Made by a program: the position numbers and the translations under genes. Source: Salinisphaera sp049568105 (lineage in GTDB: Bacteria > Pseudomonadota > Gammaproteobacteria > Nevskiales > Salinisphaeraceae). Taken from it: DNA of 64,000 nucleotides. Below are positions 44,560 through 53,602 of the stretch, piece after piece. Location of the stretch: positions 806,001 through 870,000 of the forward strand of contig NZ_CP145335.1 of NCBI RefSeq assembly GCF_049568105.1. The letters are read 5' to 3'. Numbering within the stretch: position 1 is the stretch's first letter; every line of letters begins with the position of its first letter. The notes beneath the pieces were generated by a model. The model was not told the DNA's origin, made no database searches, and saw only the letters and a list, made by a program, of their open reading frames with translations.

Positions 44560-45016
44560 CAGATCATGCTCCTATTGAACAAGCCGGGCAGCCACGTACG
44601 ACCGCCGCTCGACAAACGTGTCGCAGGGCAGGTCGAGCGATAATTGATGATGCATATAAACCAAGGCATCTTCCAGCAATGCATATTTCGAACCTGCGGT
44701 TCGGCCCGGTGCGCGCCCGCCCCCATACTCGGCCGATTGGGCGCCCACGACAAACCCGCTGTAGCTGCGCGGGCCGAGCGGACATAGAGTCCGCCAGTAT
44801 TTCGGGACGGTTGCGGGGCCGCTGCGACTGAACTGTTTTCTCAGCGGGCGCAGACCAGTGTCTCGCCGCTGATGGCGCGAATCATACGCCATCATACAAG
44901 CCAAGAATCGCCAGACCTAAACTGCTGAAATCCGGTAAGGATACCGTTTGCGCTCACTGGCTCTCGAAGGCGGGCCACTCGGGGCAGCCGACTCGATAGG
45001 CCCCGGGGCCGTTCGA
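44560..45016. other. Gene-free stretch of about 460 nt
   Basis: This interval lies between the kinase start and the end of the channel gene, both on the minus strand. Short frames exist but overlap each other and resemble nothing known. It probably holds the kinase promoter; an AT-richer patch with two ATGCAT words (about 44660-44690) is the best candidate region. Confidence 0.35.
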
Positions 45017-46057
45017 TCAGTTATAGGCATGTTCTGGTCGGGTACGTGACGAGGTCGTCGGAAGCCAGACATGCGACCAGAGGCGCCCGTCATCATCGAT
45101 ATAGGCCGCCAGCAGATTGAGCTTGTCCAGCCCGCGCAGTTTGTGCACCAGATCTTCGGCGGGGCGGTCGAGCAGGTTCGCAGCCTGTTCGAGCGCGGGC
45201 ACATTCGGGGTATCGTCGCTAGGGCGGATGAATGCGCCACGCAGAGTCGCCAGGAACTGCTGGATCACATGCTGGGTACTGCGGATCCGATCGACCACCG
45301 GCTGCGGGAGCCGCTGATCACGCATCAGTGCAAGCTCCAGGGCCAGATCCAGTCGCACCAGCGCCAGTGGCAGGGCCGTCACCGAGGTCGCACTATGGAA
45401 GTAATGCAGGATCGGGTAGGCCAGATGCTTCTGGCTAGAGCCGGCGATCATGCTTTCGAAGCCGTCGAGATGGCTGGCCAGGCTATCGAAGTCGCCATTG
45501 CCGAACCCGGTTTGCAGAATCTCCTCGGGCGAGGCGCCCATGGCATGGATACACAGCGCGAGCTGGCGTTTTTCGGTGGCCGCGGACACGATCGGCAGCG
45601 CATAGGTGATCGACAGCGTGAACAGCAGGAGCCCGTTGGCCCCGGCGATCGTGGCCAGCAGCCGCCAGCCGGGGCCGCCGGGCACCATATCGCCGTAACC
45701 TACGGTGGTCAGGGTATAGCCGATGAAATACACACGATCGATCGTATCGGCCGGCATATGAGTCGTGGAATTGACGACCGCTGAAGCACTCGAGCAGAAC
45801 ACCAGCAGCCAGCCGGCCCAGGCCAGCAGAATCCAGGCCAGAATCAGCATCAAGGTCAAGGTCGGGCCGCCGCCGCCGAGCAGCGTATGGCTTGGAGATA
45901 GCCGGTGGATGCGAAGCAGCACCCGCCAGAGGCCCGATGTCAGGCGATTGGTAATCGGGCCCGAACTGGAGGCCGACAGGGTGGTGCGGGTGGCGTCGTA
46001 GCCGAGCAGCAACAGCAGCACGACGCCGCTCCAAAACAACAGATGGGATGACAGCAT
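45017..46057 (-). CDS. Two-helix-type potassium channel with large cytoplasmic tail
   Basis: The 346-residue protein has an N-terminal helix, a second helix (LTLMLILAWILLAWAGWLLVF), a pore loop with the K+ selectivity filter (YTLTTVGYGDMVPGG), and a following helix (GANGLLLFTLSITYALPIV). About 180 helical cytoplasmic residues remain. The tail contains no RCK/TrkA nucleotide-binding motif, and its gating signal is unknown. In a halotolerant organism a role in osmotic or membrane-potential control is plausible (inference). Confidence 0.82.
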   Translation of the reverse strand: MLSSHLLFWSGVVLLLLLGYDATRTTLSASSSGPITNRLTSGLWRVLLRIHRLSPSHTLLGGGGPTLTLMLILAWILLAWAGWLLVFCSSASAVVNSTTHMPADTIDRVYFIGYTLTTVGYGDMVPGGPGWRLLATIAGANGLLLFTLSITYALPIVSAATEKRQLALCIHAMGASPEEILQTGFGNGDFDSLASHLDGFESMIAGSSQKHLAYPILHYFHSATSVTALPLALVRLDLALELALMRDQRLPQPVVDRIRSTQHVIQQFLATLRGAFIRPSDDTPNVPALEQAANLLDRPAEDLVHKLRGLDKLNLLAAYIDDDGRLWSHVWLPTTSSRTRPEHAYN

Positions 46058-46240
46058 GGTCTCGAAGAGCGTCTAAAGAAGACGCGACAACATAGTGGCT
46101 TTTCCGGACGCTGCAATCGGGGCGATCGCCTAGGCTAGGGCAGTACAGCGTTAAGTGGGTTGTGGCGTGCTATCTATCGGTTTGTGATCGACAAATTGCG
46201 GCCAGGCCGCGCTGTTTCGAATCCGCAAAGGAGATTTGCG

Positions 46241-46489
46241 ATGAGCCAGGATCACGGTAAGTCGGTCAAAAACGACGACCAGTACGAAGCCTTGCGCGAA
46301 CAGGGGGCCAGCAAGGAAAAAGCCGCCCGGATCGCTAATGCCGATAACCCCGGCCAGAAGGGCGGTCAATCCGATCCTTATGAAGATTGGACCTACGAGC
46401 AGCTCTACGATAAGGCCCAGGAGATCGGCATCGAAGAACGCTCGAAAATGGACAAGGCCGAACTCAAGCGTGCCTTGCGATCCCACTAG
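46241..46489 (+). CDS. Small Rho-N-domain-like protein
   Basis: The 82-residue protein begins MSQDHGKSVKNDDQYEAL, followed by GASKEKAARIANAD and a C-terminal SAP/Rho-N-like helical segment (YEQLYDKAQEIGIEERSKMD, KAELKRALRSH). Proteins of this kind are widespread, short, hydrophilic and often found with stress genes. Their function is not established; nucleic-acid binding is suggested by the Rho-N resemblance. AAAGGAG is 9 nt upstream of the ATG at 46241. Confidence 0.8.
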   Translation: MSQDHGKSVKNDDQYEALREQGASKEKAARIANADNPGQKGGQSDPYEDWTYEQLYDKAQEIGIEERSKMDKAELKRALRSH

Positions 46490-46497
46490 CCGGTTAT

Positions 46498-46529
46498 CGC
46501 CGCCCGGCAAGACAGGTGCCGGGGCGGCG
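46498..46529. terminator. Hairpin between convergent genes
   Basis: CGCCGCCCGGC (46498-46508) pairs with GCCGGGGCGGCG (46518-46529) with one bulged base and a 9-nt loop. It lies between the stop of the Rho-N-like gene and the stop of the convergent permease gene. No T-tract follows. Confidence 0.4.
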
Positions 46530-46541
46530 GCGCTAATGCGA

Positions 46542-47666
46542 TCAAGACTGGGAGCGACTGTCCTCGCGGGCGACGGGGAGCTCTTCGGCGTGGCGTTCCG
46601 ATAGGAAAGCGCTGATATGATCCAGCTCTTCGATGTGTTCGCAGATGGTTCGGATCGCCACCAGCAGCGGGACCGCCACGATCATGCCGACCGCCGACCA
46701 TAGCCAGGCCCAGAACGATACCGCCAGAAATACCACCACCGTATTCAGACGCAGGCTGCGGCCGACGAAATAAGGGGTAATCAGCTGCCCCTCGATCGTG
46801 GTCAGCATGAGATAGGTCCCGGCCACGATCAGCGGCCAGCCATACCAGTCGAAGCTCAACAAGGCGATCGCGCCGGCGACCACCACCCCGAACAGCGCGC
46901 CGACATAGGGCACGAAGTTCAATAAAAAGGCTGCTGCGCCGAACATCAGCGGGCTGGGCATGCCATAGGCGAACATCGCGCAGCCGACGGCGACACCGAG
47001 GCCAAAATTGATCAGCGTGATGGTAAACAGATAGCGCGACAGCTTACGCTCGGCGTTGTAGACGATTCGTACTGCCCGGCGCTTGTCGCGAAAAGTCGGC
47101 ATCACATGCACGAGCTTTTCGTAGAACATATCGCCCGATGCCATCAGAAAAAACAGCAGTACGAAGGTGAATAACAGTTGTGCCACCAGACTGGGGGCGA
47201 GTAGCGCCATCTGGGTCGGCATCGATTGGCCTTTTTCGACCTCCACGGTCTGCTCCTGACCGCCGCTGCCGTTGGTCATCGACTGCAGTTTCTTATTGGC
47301 CTGGAAGACCTCATTGATCGACTGCGATATGCCGTTGAGCTCGCGTTCGACGTGGCGTTCGATACGCGGTGCGTTTTCGACCCAGTTGCTTACCGGCATG
47401 GCCAGGGCCGCAACCATGCCCAAAAAGCCGAAGATCAGCAGTACGACAATCAACAGCGACGAGAGCCAACTACTGATACCGCAGCGTTCGAGCGCTCGGC
47501 GTACCGGTGCGAACACCATCGACAACAAAAAGCCGAGTACCACCGGCACCAGGAATGCCTTGGCTTCGCTCAGCGCAAAGATCGAGGCATAGAAAAACAG
47601 CCCGATACCGGCCCAGCGCGGTACGCGGCGGGCCAGATCGTGGTTATGGGACGAAAACTTAGCCAT
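46542..47666 (-). CDS. AI-2E/PerM-family transporter
   Basis: The 374-residue protein has about eight membrane helices in the PerM arrangement: two N-terminal hairpins (AFLVPVVLGFLLSMVFAPVRR), a central amphipathic region, and a conserved C-terminal block (LLNFVPYVGALFGVVVAGAI, IEGQLITPYFVGRSLRLN, FWAWLWSAVGMIVAVPLLV). Members export autoinducer-2 or act as Na+/H+ antiporters, and the substrate here is open. The ATG at 47666 is preferred to the preceding GTG. Confidence 0.88.
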   Translation of the reverse strand: MAKFSSHNHDLARRVPRWAGIGLFFYASIFALSEAKAFLVPVVLGFLLSMVFAPVRRALERCGISSWLSSLLIVVLLIFGFLGMVAALAMPVSNWVENAPRIERHVERELNGISQSINEVFQANKKLQSMTNGSGGQEQTVEVEKGQSMPTQMALLAPSLVAQLLFTFVLLFFLMASGDMFYEKLVHVMPTFRDKRRAVRIVYNAERKLSRYLFTITLINFGLGVAVGCAMFAYGMPSPLMFGAAAFLLNFVPYVGALFGVVVAGAIALLSFDWYGWPLIVAGTYLMLTTIEGQLITPYFVGRSLRLNTVVVFLAVSFWAWLWSAVGMIVAVPLLVAIRTICEHIEELDHISAFLSERHAEELPVAREDSRSQS

Positions 47667-47774
47667 CACGCAAAACTCACGACTGCGATGGGAAACCTAG
47701 AAACAATACGTTGCGACCCTCGTTCGCGCTCAGTATCCGCGAGGTCGACGCATTGGTCGAGTCCGTAATCACGC

Positions 47775-48341
47775 CTAAGTCGTGGGCCGGTGTGGATCGG
47801 CCTGCCCCGGTATCCGGTGGCTGTCTCGGACATCGGCCAGAAGCCGGTCATCGATCGGCTGGTCGGCGCGCAATACCGATACGTCCCCGGTCGTCTCCAG
47901 AATGACGGCCCGCACCTGATCACGGTGTGCGACCCCGTGCATCCGTAATTTGGCGTTGAGATCGCTTTCGGTCACCCGGGCAGCGTCCATATTGGCCTGC
48001 AACAGCTGCCCGCCAGCCATCAGCAGCAGTGGCTCGTTATCGACCAGGCGCCGGAAATCCGAGCTGGAGCGGCGTCCTAGGGCGACTGCGTACTGCATAC
48101 CGAACAATACGGCAAGCGCCAATGCGCCGGTTAGCAGTGCTGGATCCTTGGACAGCAAGGTCGAGGCCAGTGTTGACCCGAAGGCCACAGTAATAGCGAA
48201 GTCGAAGCTCGACATCTTGGAAAAGCTGCGCAACCCGGCAAGGCGGGTGAACAGCAGCAACGCAGCATAGATGCCAAGCGCGGAGATCAGCATCGAAAAT
48301 ACGGCAGTGCCGTTGGATAATATCCAGTCGGAATCAATCAT
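47775..48341 (-). CDS. DUF421 (YetF-family) membrane protein
   Basis: The 188-residue protein has three N-terminal helices followed by the family core: RLAGLRSFSKMSSFDFAITV, AFGSTLASTLLSKDPALLTG, and a soluble domain with PLLLMAGGQLLQANMDAARV and VRAVILETTGDVSVL. YetF proteins are found in spore-forming and stress-tolerant bacteria; their biochemical role is unknown. It is followed on the same strand by the permease gene. Confidence 0.87.
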   Translation of the reverse strand: MIDSDWILSNGTAVFSMLISALGIYAALLLFTRLAGLRSFSKMSSFDFAITVAFGSTLASTLLSKDPALLTGALALAVLFGMQYAVALGRRSSSDFRRLVDNEPLLLMAGGQLLQANMDAARVTESDLNAKLRMHGVAHRDQVRAVILETTGDVSVLRADQPIDDRLLADVRDSHRIPGQADPHRPTT

Positions 48342-48401
48342 GGCAGGCTCTTGCAGTCGTTGCGATATGGGGCGTCGGCCGTGGTCGAAGACGTATCCGT
48401 C

Positions 48402-48980
48402 TTAGTCGAGCCGGCCGGCCGTCACCGTCCAGCGACGGTTGCGATAGTGGTGGTCGCGGCGCCAGACCCGGCCGGTTGCAGCCAGAAAACGGGGGTGAAT
48501 GCCACGCGTAGTCTGGGCGCGATCGGTAAAATCGATATGGTGATGCGCCAGTATCAGCCGCCCGCCTGACACCAGCACGCGGCCGATGTCAGTGGCCAGT
48601 CGGGCCAGGGGACGCGGCGCGAGATAATAGAGCAGTTCGGCGATCACTACGGCCTCGTAGCGCGCTCGGGGCAGCGGCCCTGGCAGCATGCAATGATGCG
48701 CCCGGGCATGAGTGCGACCGGCCAAGGCCTCGGCGGTCAATCGGACGGCAGCCGGGGCGCCGTCACAGGCATCCAGCGCCAGCGCGCGATCGGCCAGAGC
48801 CGTGCTGTTCGAGCCGTTGCCACTGGCCAGTTCCAAAATCCGGGCATGCGGGCCGGGCCCGAGCGCCCGCAGGATGACGCGGCGCTTATTGGCCTCATCG
48901 CGCCGCTGCCAGGTGCCCCAGGGATCGCGGCTGGCCGTGAAGTGTGCATTGAAACCGGCCAGATCGATCGGCTGGGTCAT
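48402..48980 (-). CDS. NodS-like SAM-dependent methyltransferase
   Basis: The 192-residue class I methyltransferase starts MTQPIDLAGFNAHFTASRDP. It has a DPWGTWQRRDEANKRRVILRA lead-in, the SAM-binding motif ARILELASGNGSNS, the acidic motif ALDACDGAP, and a YEAVVIAELLYYLAPRPLA motif. The last resembles the VxxEVLYYL stretch of NodS, which N-methylates deacetylated chitooligosaccharides. It is the last of four overlapping genes and its ATG overlaps the deacetylase stop by 4 nt. The actual acceptor is unknown. Confidence 0.8.
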   Translation of the reverse strand: MTQPIDLAGFNAHFTASRDPWGTWQRRDEANKRRVILRALGPGPHARILELASGNGSNSTALADRALALDACDGAPAAVRLTAEALAGRTHARAHHCMLPGPLPRARYEAVVIAELLYYLAPRPLARLATDIGRVLVSGGRLILAHHHIDFTDRAQTTRGIHPRFLAATGRVWRRDHHYRNRRWTVTAGRLD

Positions 48981-49642
48981 AGTCGCGGACTCACGAATCG
49001 CTCGACCGGGCGGGTAAAACGCAGTCGTTGTTCCCGGCTGATGCAAAAACCGCTCGGATCGTCGTCGATCAGGCCGGCCTGGGTCCGATGACAGGCTAGG
49101 GCGCTACGTTTCATATGCCAGAGACGATCGGATAGCCGCAATGCGTAGCGCGCTGGCGGCCGCGGCTGCCCGGCGATCGGCCAAACCACATAGGCCAGAC
49201 GCTGTGGGCAGCGGGGCCAGATCGCCGCTCCGGCCCGGGCGACGCAGCGATGGTCTGGGTGATCGTCGATAGCCGACGGCAGTACCAGCAGATCCGGCGT
49301 CGGCCCGCGGCCCAGGTCGCGGGCCAGCGCCTGGCGCTGAGCGCGCCCGTACTCGCCCAGACTGCCGTCGGCGTGCCCCAGGAATCGTACCTGGTGGGGG
49401 GACACACCGGCCCGCGCCATGCCGGCGCGGCTCTCGACACGTCGGACTTCGGCCAGCCGCGCCGGGGGGAAGCGCGCGCTGTGGCGATGCGAGGCTGCAC
49501 CATCGGTGGCTACGATCACGGTTACGACCGTGCCCTGTTCGCGCAGGCGTCGGATCAGACCGAAGGCAGCGATCAGTTCGTCGTCCGGATGCGGGGCGAC
49601 GATCACGGCGCGTCGAATCCCGCCGAGTTCGAGCGTATTCAT
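48977..49642 (-). CDS. PIG-L/LmbE-family N-deacetylase
   Basis: The 221-residue protein has the metal-binding AVIVAPHPDDELIAAFGLI motif at its N-terminus and the DDHPDHRCVARAGA motif that supplies the distal His. It also has ATDGAASHRHSARF, as in LmbE-like zinc deacetylases. These remove N-acetyl groups from amino sugars or their conjugates. It overlaps the dehydrogenase-like gene upstream and the methyltransferase gene downstream by 4 nt each, so the three are translated together. Confidence 0.88.
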   Translation of the reverse strand: MNTLELGGIRRAVIVAPHPDDELIAAFGLIRRLREQGTVVTVIVATDGAASHRHSARFPPARLAEVRRVESRAGMARAGVSPHQVRFLGHADGSLGEYGRAQRQALARDLGRGPTPDLLVLPSAIDDHPDHRCVARAGAAIWPRCPQRLAYVVWPIAGQPRPPARYALRLSDRLWHMKRSALACHRTQAGLIDDDPSGFCISREQRLRFTRPVERFVSPRL

Positions 49643-50676
49643 AGACCTGGCTCCAGGTCGCCGGCCACCGCGGCGTCAGCTACCGCCATGCGCTGAGCAT
49701 CGGGGCCGGGCTGGCGTAGATAGACCATCAGATCGGTCAGCACCCGCGACAGCGGATGAGTGTTGAAAAGCGCGGCCACGCCCACCGACTGCTGGGCCAG
49801 CATGATCGCTTCCTCGGCCAGATCGTAGACCGCGCTCCGGGCATGGGCAACCTGGGCGGCGACTTGCGATTCGTGGCCTGAAAACAGCGGCTCGGCGCTA
49901 TCGCGACAGATCGCGGCCGCGCTCTGGGCCAGAGTGAACAGCCGAGCCAGGCGGCGCCGTTGATGGGGATCGGTTGCGCGTTGTGCGGCCTTGAGATGGG
50001 CCCGTACTTCGTCGAACACGGCGGCGATACCGCCGGCTTGAACCGCCACGAATCGTAATGCACCGGTCGCGAACCAGGGCAAGCGTTCGTAGTCGCCGGG
50101 TCCGCCGATGGGCTGGAATCGCTCGATCGGCACGTCATGCCAGTAAACCCGGTGGGTTTCCGAGGCACGCATACCGACGATATCCCACCAGCCGGTCTCG
50201 ACACAGGGCGGCGTGGCCTGCAGATCGGCCAGCAGCAGCTGCATGCGGCCGGTCTCGCCGGCGTTCAGAGTGATCAGGGCATGACTGAGCACGCCGGCGC
50301 CAGAGGCAAAGGCCTTGCCGCCGTGTATATGTTCGTCCTGGCAGGTCAGCGCTCGATCGAGCCACGGCGCGTTCCAGACCCCGAAACTGGCCCGGCCCGC
50401 AACGGCGTCGCGGCGCAGCGTTGCAGCCAGATCGGCCGGGCCGTAGCGGTCGATGATCTGGAGGGCATCGACGTGGCCTTCGAACAGACGGCCGACGGCG
50501 AGATCGAAACGCCCGGCCCGATACAGCTGGCGCAGCAGCGCGACCAGCGCCTGTGGGTCGGTCGGGTCGGTGAGCTGGGTGTGGGCGCTCAACCGAGCGA
50601 TCGCTGCCTGCAGGAATTCGGTATTGGTCGATTCTCGGCGTTCTAGGTTTTCCAGCGACGGGATGTCATACACCAT
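49639..50676 (-). CDS. Acyl-CoA dehydrogenase-like protein
   Basis: The 345-residue protein is recognisable as acyl-CoA dehydrogenase-like by its middle domain (CQDEHIHGGKAFASGAGVLS, GWWDIVGMRASETHRVYWHDV) and its C-terminal four-helix part (AVYDLAEEAIMLAQQSVGVA). It is shorter than catabolic dehydrogenases, which are about 380-400 residues, because the N-terminal domain is abbreviated. I cannot place the catalytic Glu. It is probably a flavoprotein acting on a carrier-bound or sugar-linked substrate. It overlaps the glycosyltransferase by 11 nt. Confidence 0.75.
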   Translation of the reverse strand: MVYDIPSLENLERRESTNTEFLQAAIARLSAHTQLTDPTDPQALVALLRQLYRAGRFDLAVGRLFEGHVDALQIIDRYGPADLAATLRRDAVAGRASFGVWNAPWLDRALTCQDEHIHGGKAFASGAGVLSHALITLNAGETGRMQLLLADLQATPPCVETGWWDIVGMRASETHRVYWHDVPIERFQPIGGPGDYERLPWFATGALRFVAVQAGGIAAVFDEVRAHLKAAQRATDPHQRRRLARLFTLAQSAAAICRDSAEPLFSGHESQVAAQVAHARSAVYDLAEEAIMLAQQSVGVAALFNTHPLSRVLTDLMVYLRQPGPDAQRMAVADAAVAGDLEPGL

Positions 50677-51748
50677 GATCGATACTCATTTCATACTCGG
50701 CTAGCACGCATTCCAGGGCATGCTCTGCAGCGGCGAGTTCGAGCTGACGCGGTACGGGATCGTGGTCGGCGAGTTCCAGCGTAAAGGCATCGGCGCTCGG
50801 TGTATTGCGGACCCGGTTGAGCAGCTCGCTCGTCGACCGGCCCGATGCCTGGGCCAGGGCGGCCAGCGTCGTTGTGTTCCTGGGGTCGACAAAGAACTGG
50901 CGCGCCAGGGCCGAGCGGCGATAACGGGCAAGCGCATCGAGTGGATGTGTCACCCGTACCGCGGTGTGATCGGCTGCCTGGCGGCGTAATTCATCAGCCA
51001 GCCCGCCACGGGCTCGGCCAGTCAACCGCGATGCCGTGGTCACGCATACTCGGCGGTCGCGTCGCAGGCGATAGCCGCCACGCCGGGCCGCATCGGCCAG
51101 GGCCGTGTCTTCAGCTGCGGCCAGCGTCTGGAAGCCGCCGAGGGCGCGATAGACCTCGGCTCGAAAACCCAGGCTGGCGCCGCCGAGGCTCGGGTGCCCC
51201 GGCGGCGGTTCGTAATCGATCGGGTCGACCCCGCGTTCGAGCCGATAGAGATTATCGAGATAGCGTTCGAGCCGATCGCGGGCCGGCCGAACCGGGTAGG
51301 CTTCGCGGCGGATATGCCCGGCAACGACATCTACCTCGCTCAAGGCGCGGCGGTTGGCAGCGATCCAGTCGGGCGCCGGCACGCTGTCGGCATCGGTGCT
51401 CAATACCAGGGCCGTAGAACCAGTGCCCAAGATATCCAGGCCCAGCGTCATGGCTGCGCGTCGAGCCCGCCCAGCATTGGCTTGCGGCAGCCGGGCAATC
51501 GTACGACAGCTCAGCGATAGACCGGCCGCGCCGGCCAGGTCCTGTGCCTGGCGCTGTAGCCCAGGCTGATCGCCGTCGAACAACAGGCAGACATCGTAAT
51601 CTTTGGCTTCGATCTGGCCGGCCAGTGCCAACAGCAACGTGGGCAGGCGTTCGGCTTCATCGCGTACAGGCACGCACACCGCGGTGGGCACCGTGACCAA
51701 GTCTTGGTCGATGTGCTGATTGGCGGGATCGGCGATCAAATCACTCAT
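50666..51748 (-). CDS. Family 2 glycosyltransferase
   Basis: The 360-residue protein has a GT-A fold with TAVCVPVRDEAERLPTLLLAL, a DxD-type site (LVLSTDADSVPAPDW), and a downstream GGASLGFRAEVYRALGGFQ motif followed by AAEDTALADAARRGGY. No membrane helix is seen, so it acts in the cytoplasm. I use the ATG at 51748 (MSDLIADPAN); an ATG two codons earlier is also possible. It is the first gene of the four-gene cluster. Confidence 0.85.
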   Translation of the reverse strand: MSDLIADPANQHIDQDLVTVPTAVCVPVRDEAERLPTLLLALAGQIEAKDYDVCLLFDGDQPGLQRQAQDLAGAAGLSLSCRTIARLPQANAGRARRAAMTLGLDILGTGSTALVLSTDADSVPAPDWIAANRRALSEVDVVAGHIRREAYPVRPARDRLERYLDNLYRLERGVDPIDYEPPPGHPSLGGASLGFRAEVYRALGGFQTLAAAEDTALADAARRGGYRLRRDRRVCVTTASRLTGRARGGLADELRRQAADHTAVRVTHPLDALARYRRSALARQFFVDPRNTTTLAALAQASGRSTSELLNRVRNTPSADAFTLELADHDPVPRQLELAAAEHALECVLAEYEMSIDHGV

Positions 51749-52015
51749 GGGCATACCGCGGGGCCCGGCGCGCCGCCTGCCGAGCCGGTTCAACACCATT
51801 AAGCGATATCCAAGCGTTCAAGACCAGGCTGTAGAGGCCGTACTGCCTCGGCTTGCCGTCATCCATCAGTTGGAGCGACCGTTGCAAACGAGGCCTCAAG
51901 GCTAACCACCGGGCCGTCGAAGGGGGATAGGGATGATTCCCTGGAGACTACAGCGCCGGCCCGCCCAGGGCAGGCCGGCCCGCGGTCTCGAATACAGACG
52001 AAATGAAGACTACAT

Positions 52016-52835
52016 CTATTCTTTTTGGGCACCCGAGCCTGGTCGGGCGTCGCCCAGCGACGGTTCCTGCCCGGCTGATTCGAGGCCTGCTTTATCGAAA
52101 ACGTGCTGTGCCCGTCCAGCGACGGCCCCTTGGCTCCAGCGGCCTTCTGGGGCCTGCTTATCGAGCAGCATGTTCAGATAACAATAGGAATCGGCCTTGG
52201 CTTCGCGATCCTTGGGAGTCGAGTTCGGAATCGGCAGCTGCTCTTTCTGGCCGCCCAATTCTTCCACGATCGCCAGCCACTGCTGTTGGTGATAAGTGTC
52301 GCGGGCAATCAGGAACGATAGAAAATCCTTCATGCCGTGGTCGTCGGTCCAGTTGTACCGCCGCGAGGCGAGCACACGGCTGCCGGCTTCGGCAGCGACG
52401 TTGGCCATCATGTCGGCGCCGATGTTGCCCGTGGCATAGATATGGCGCATGTCGAATGGCACGCCGTTGGCGTTGACGGGCCTAGCCGATAGGCCCGACG
52501 CCAGCACATGCCCCTGGGTTGGCGCCGCCCAGGATGGCTTTCATCACCGGATCCTTGGCGGCTTCTTTTGCGAGGGAGACCGGCGCGCCTTCGAGGTTGA
52601 GGGCAACGGCATGCCCCGAGTCTCTCGATATGCGAAAGCTCTTCGGTGGCGGTCGGCATCAGCACATCGCGGATCCGGTCGTCGCCGCGGGCGCCCATGG
52701 CCTGAAAGACATATTGCAGGCGACCTGGATTTCGCCTTCGATGCCACCGATCGCCTGCTACAGCAGTTTGGCGAACTGCGGATCGGGTTGGTCGCCCGTG
52801 ACCGGATACTGGAGTTTCGAAGAATGACGGAATAT
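52016..52835 (-). pseudogene. Manganese catalase, disrupted by stop, frameshifts and lost start
   Basis: The C-terminal part is an intact 163-codon frame with clear Mn-catalase sequence (GVPFDMRHIYATGNIGADM, MKDFLSFLIARDTYHQQQW, LPIPNSTPKDREAKADSY). Upstream, matching sequence continues in different frames. RHSSKLQYPVTGDQPDPQF is followed by a TAG at 52758-52760 where the family has Gln. A gap of about 4 nt near 52715 precedes QAMGARGDDRIRD and TATEELSHIE. Further frameshifts occur near 52610 and 52510. The expected start codon reads ATA (52833-52835). Intact, it would have dismutated hydrogen peroxide. Confidence 0.88.
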
Positions 52836-53602
52836 AGCGGGGCTCTCGATGGGGTCACGAATGGCAGGTGCGCCGGCCCTGGTGACATGGCCGGGCCATA
52901 AAAAGTACTCGCAACCGCTCAGCCGGCCGAGGCTTGAATATCGCTGCGGCGGCCGAGCGGGTGAGACCTGCAGGTAATACAGATGGCGTTAGGGATTGGT
53001 GTCACAGCCTGGGCGCTATCGGTGTCGGTCCTGCTGGACTCCGTGATGAACTAGACCGCTACTGTCCGTGCGGGCTCGTCCGGGCACTATCCGGTCGGTT
53101 CCCGGCTGGTTTATACATAGGCCACCCGGCTGGCGAGTGGAGCGCCAGACATACCCGTCGGGTGCAATCGGAAAAACCAGTTTTCAACCTCAGTTAAACC
53201 CCCAAAGACAAATCTCAGGCCAATGATCAGGGCCCGTCCGCGGCCCCGTAACCCGTTCAAAGCGGCAGGGCAGATCAGATGAATGTCGGCCGCTGCACCC
53301 GGGCCGTTGGGCTTGCCGCCGGCGACAGAGCGCGTTCGTGCCACGTATTCGTTGCGTCGGGCCCTAGGTATATTTCTATAGTTCGCTGGAAATGGTCCGG
53401 ATGTCCAAGGTCACCGGCAGCGGCTAATTTCGGCGACCTATGACTGATGTGAGCGTTTTTTCTGGATCACGCCGGTCGTTTCCGAGCGGCTCTGCGGCAG
53501 ATAGGCAGCATAGAGTGGTCGCCCGAACGCACCCGAGCCGTTTCGCAGCGGGACCGGTCCAGCCAAGCAAGCCATCGATTGCCTGGGTGGAGTCCTAGCG
53601 CG
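52836..53602. other. Gene-free stretch of about 770 nt
   Basis: Upstream of both the catalase remnant and the SPS-like gene, no frame on either strand resembles a known protein. It may contain the former catalase promoter and the promoter of the SPS-like operon. I see no repeat or RNA gene. Confidence 0.4.
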
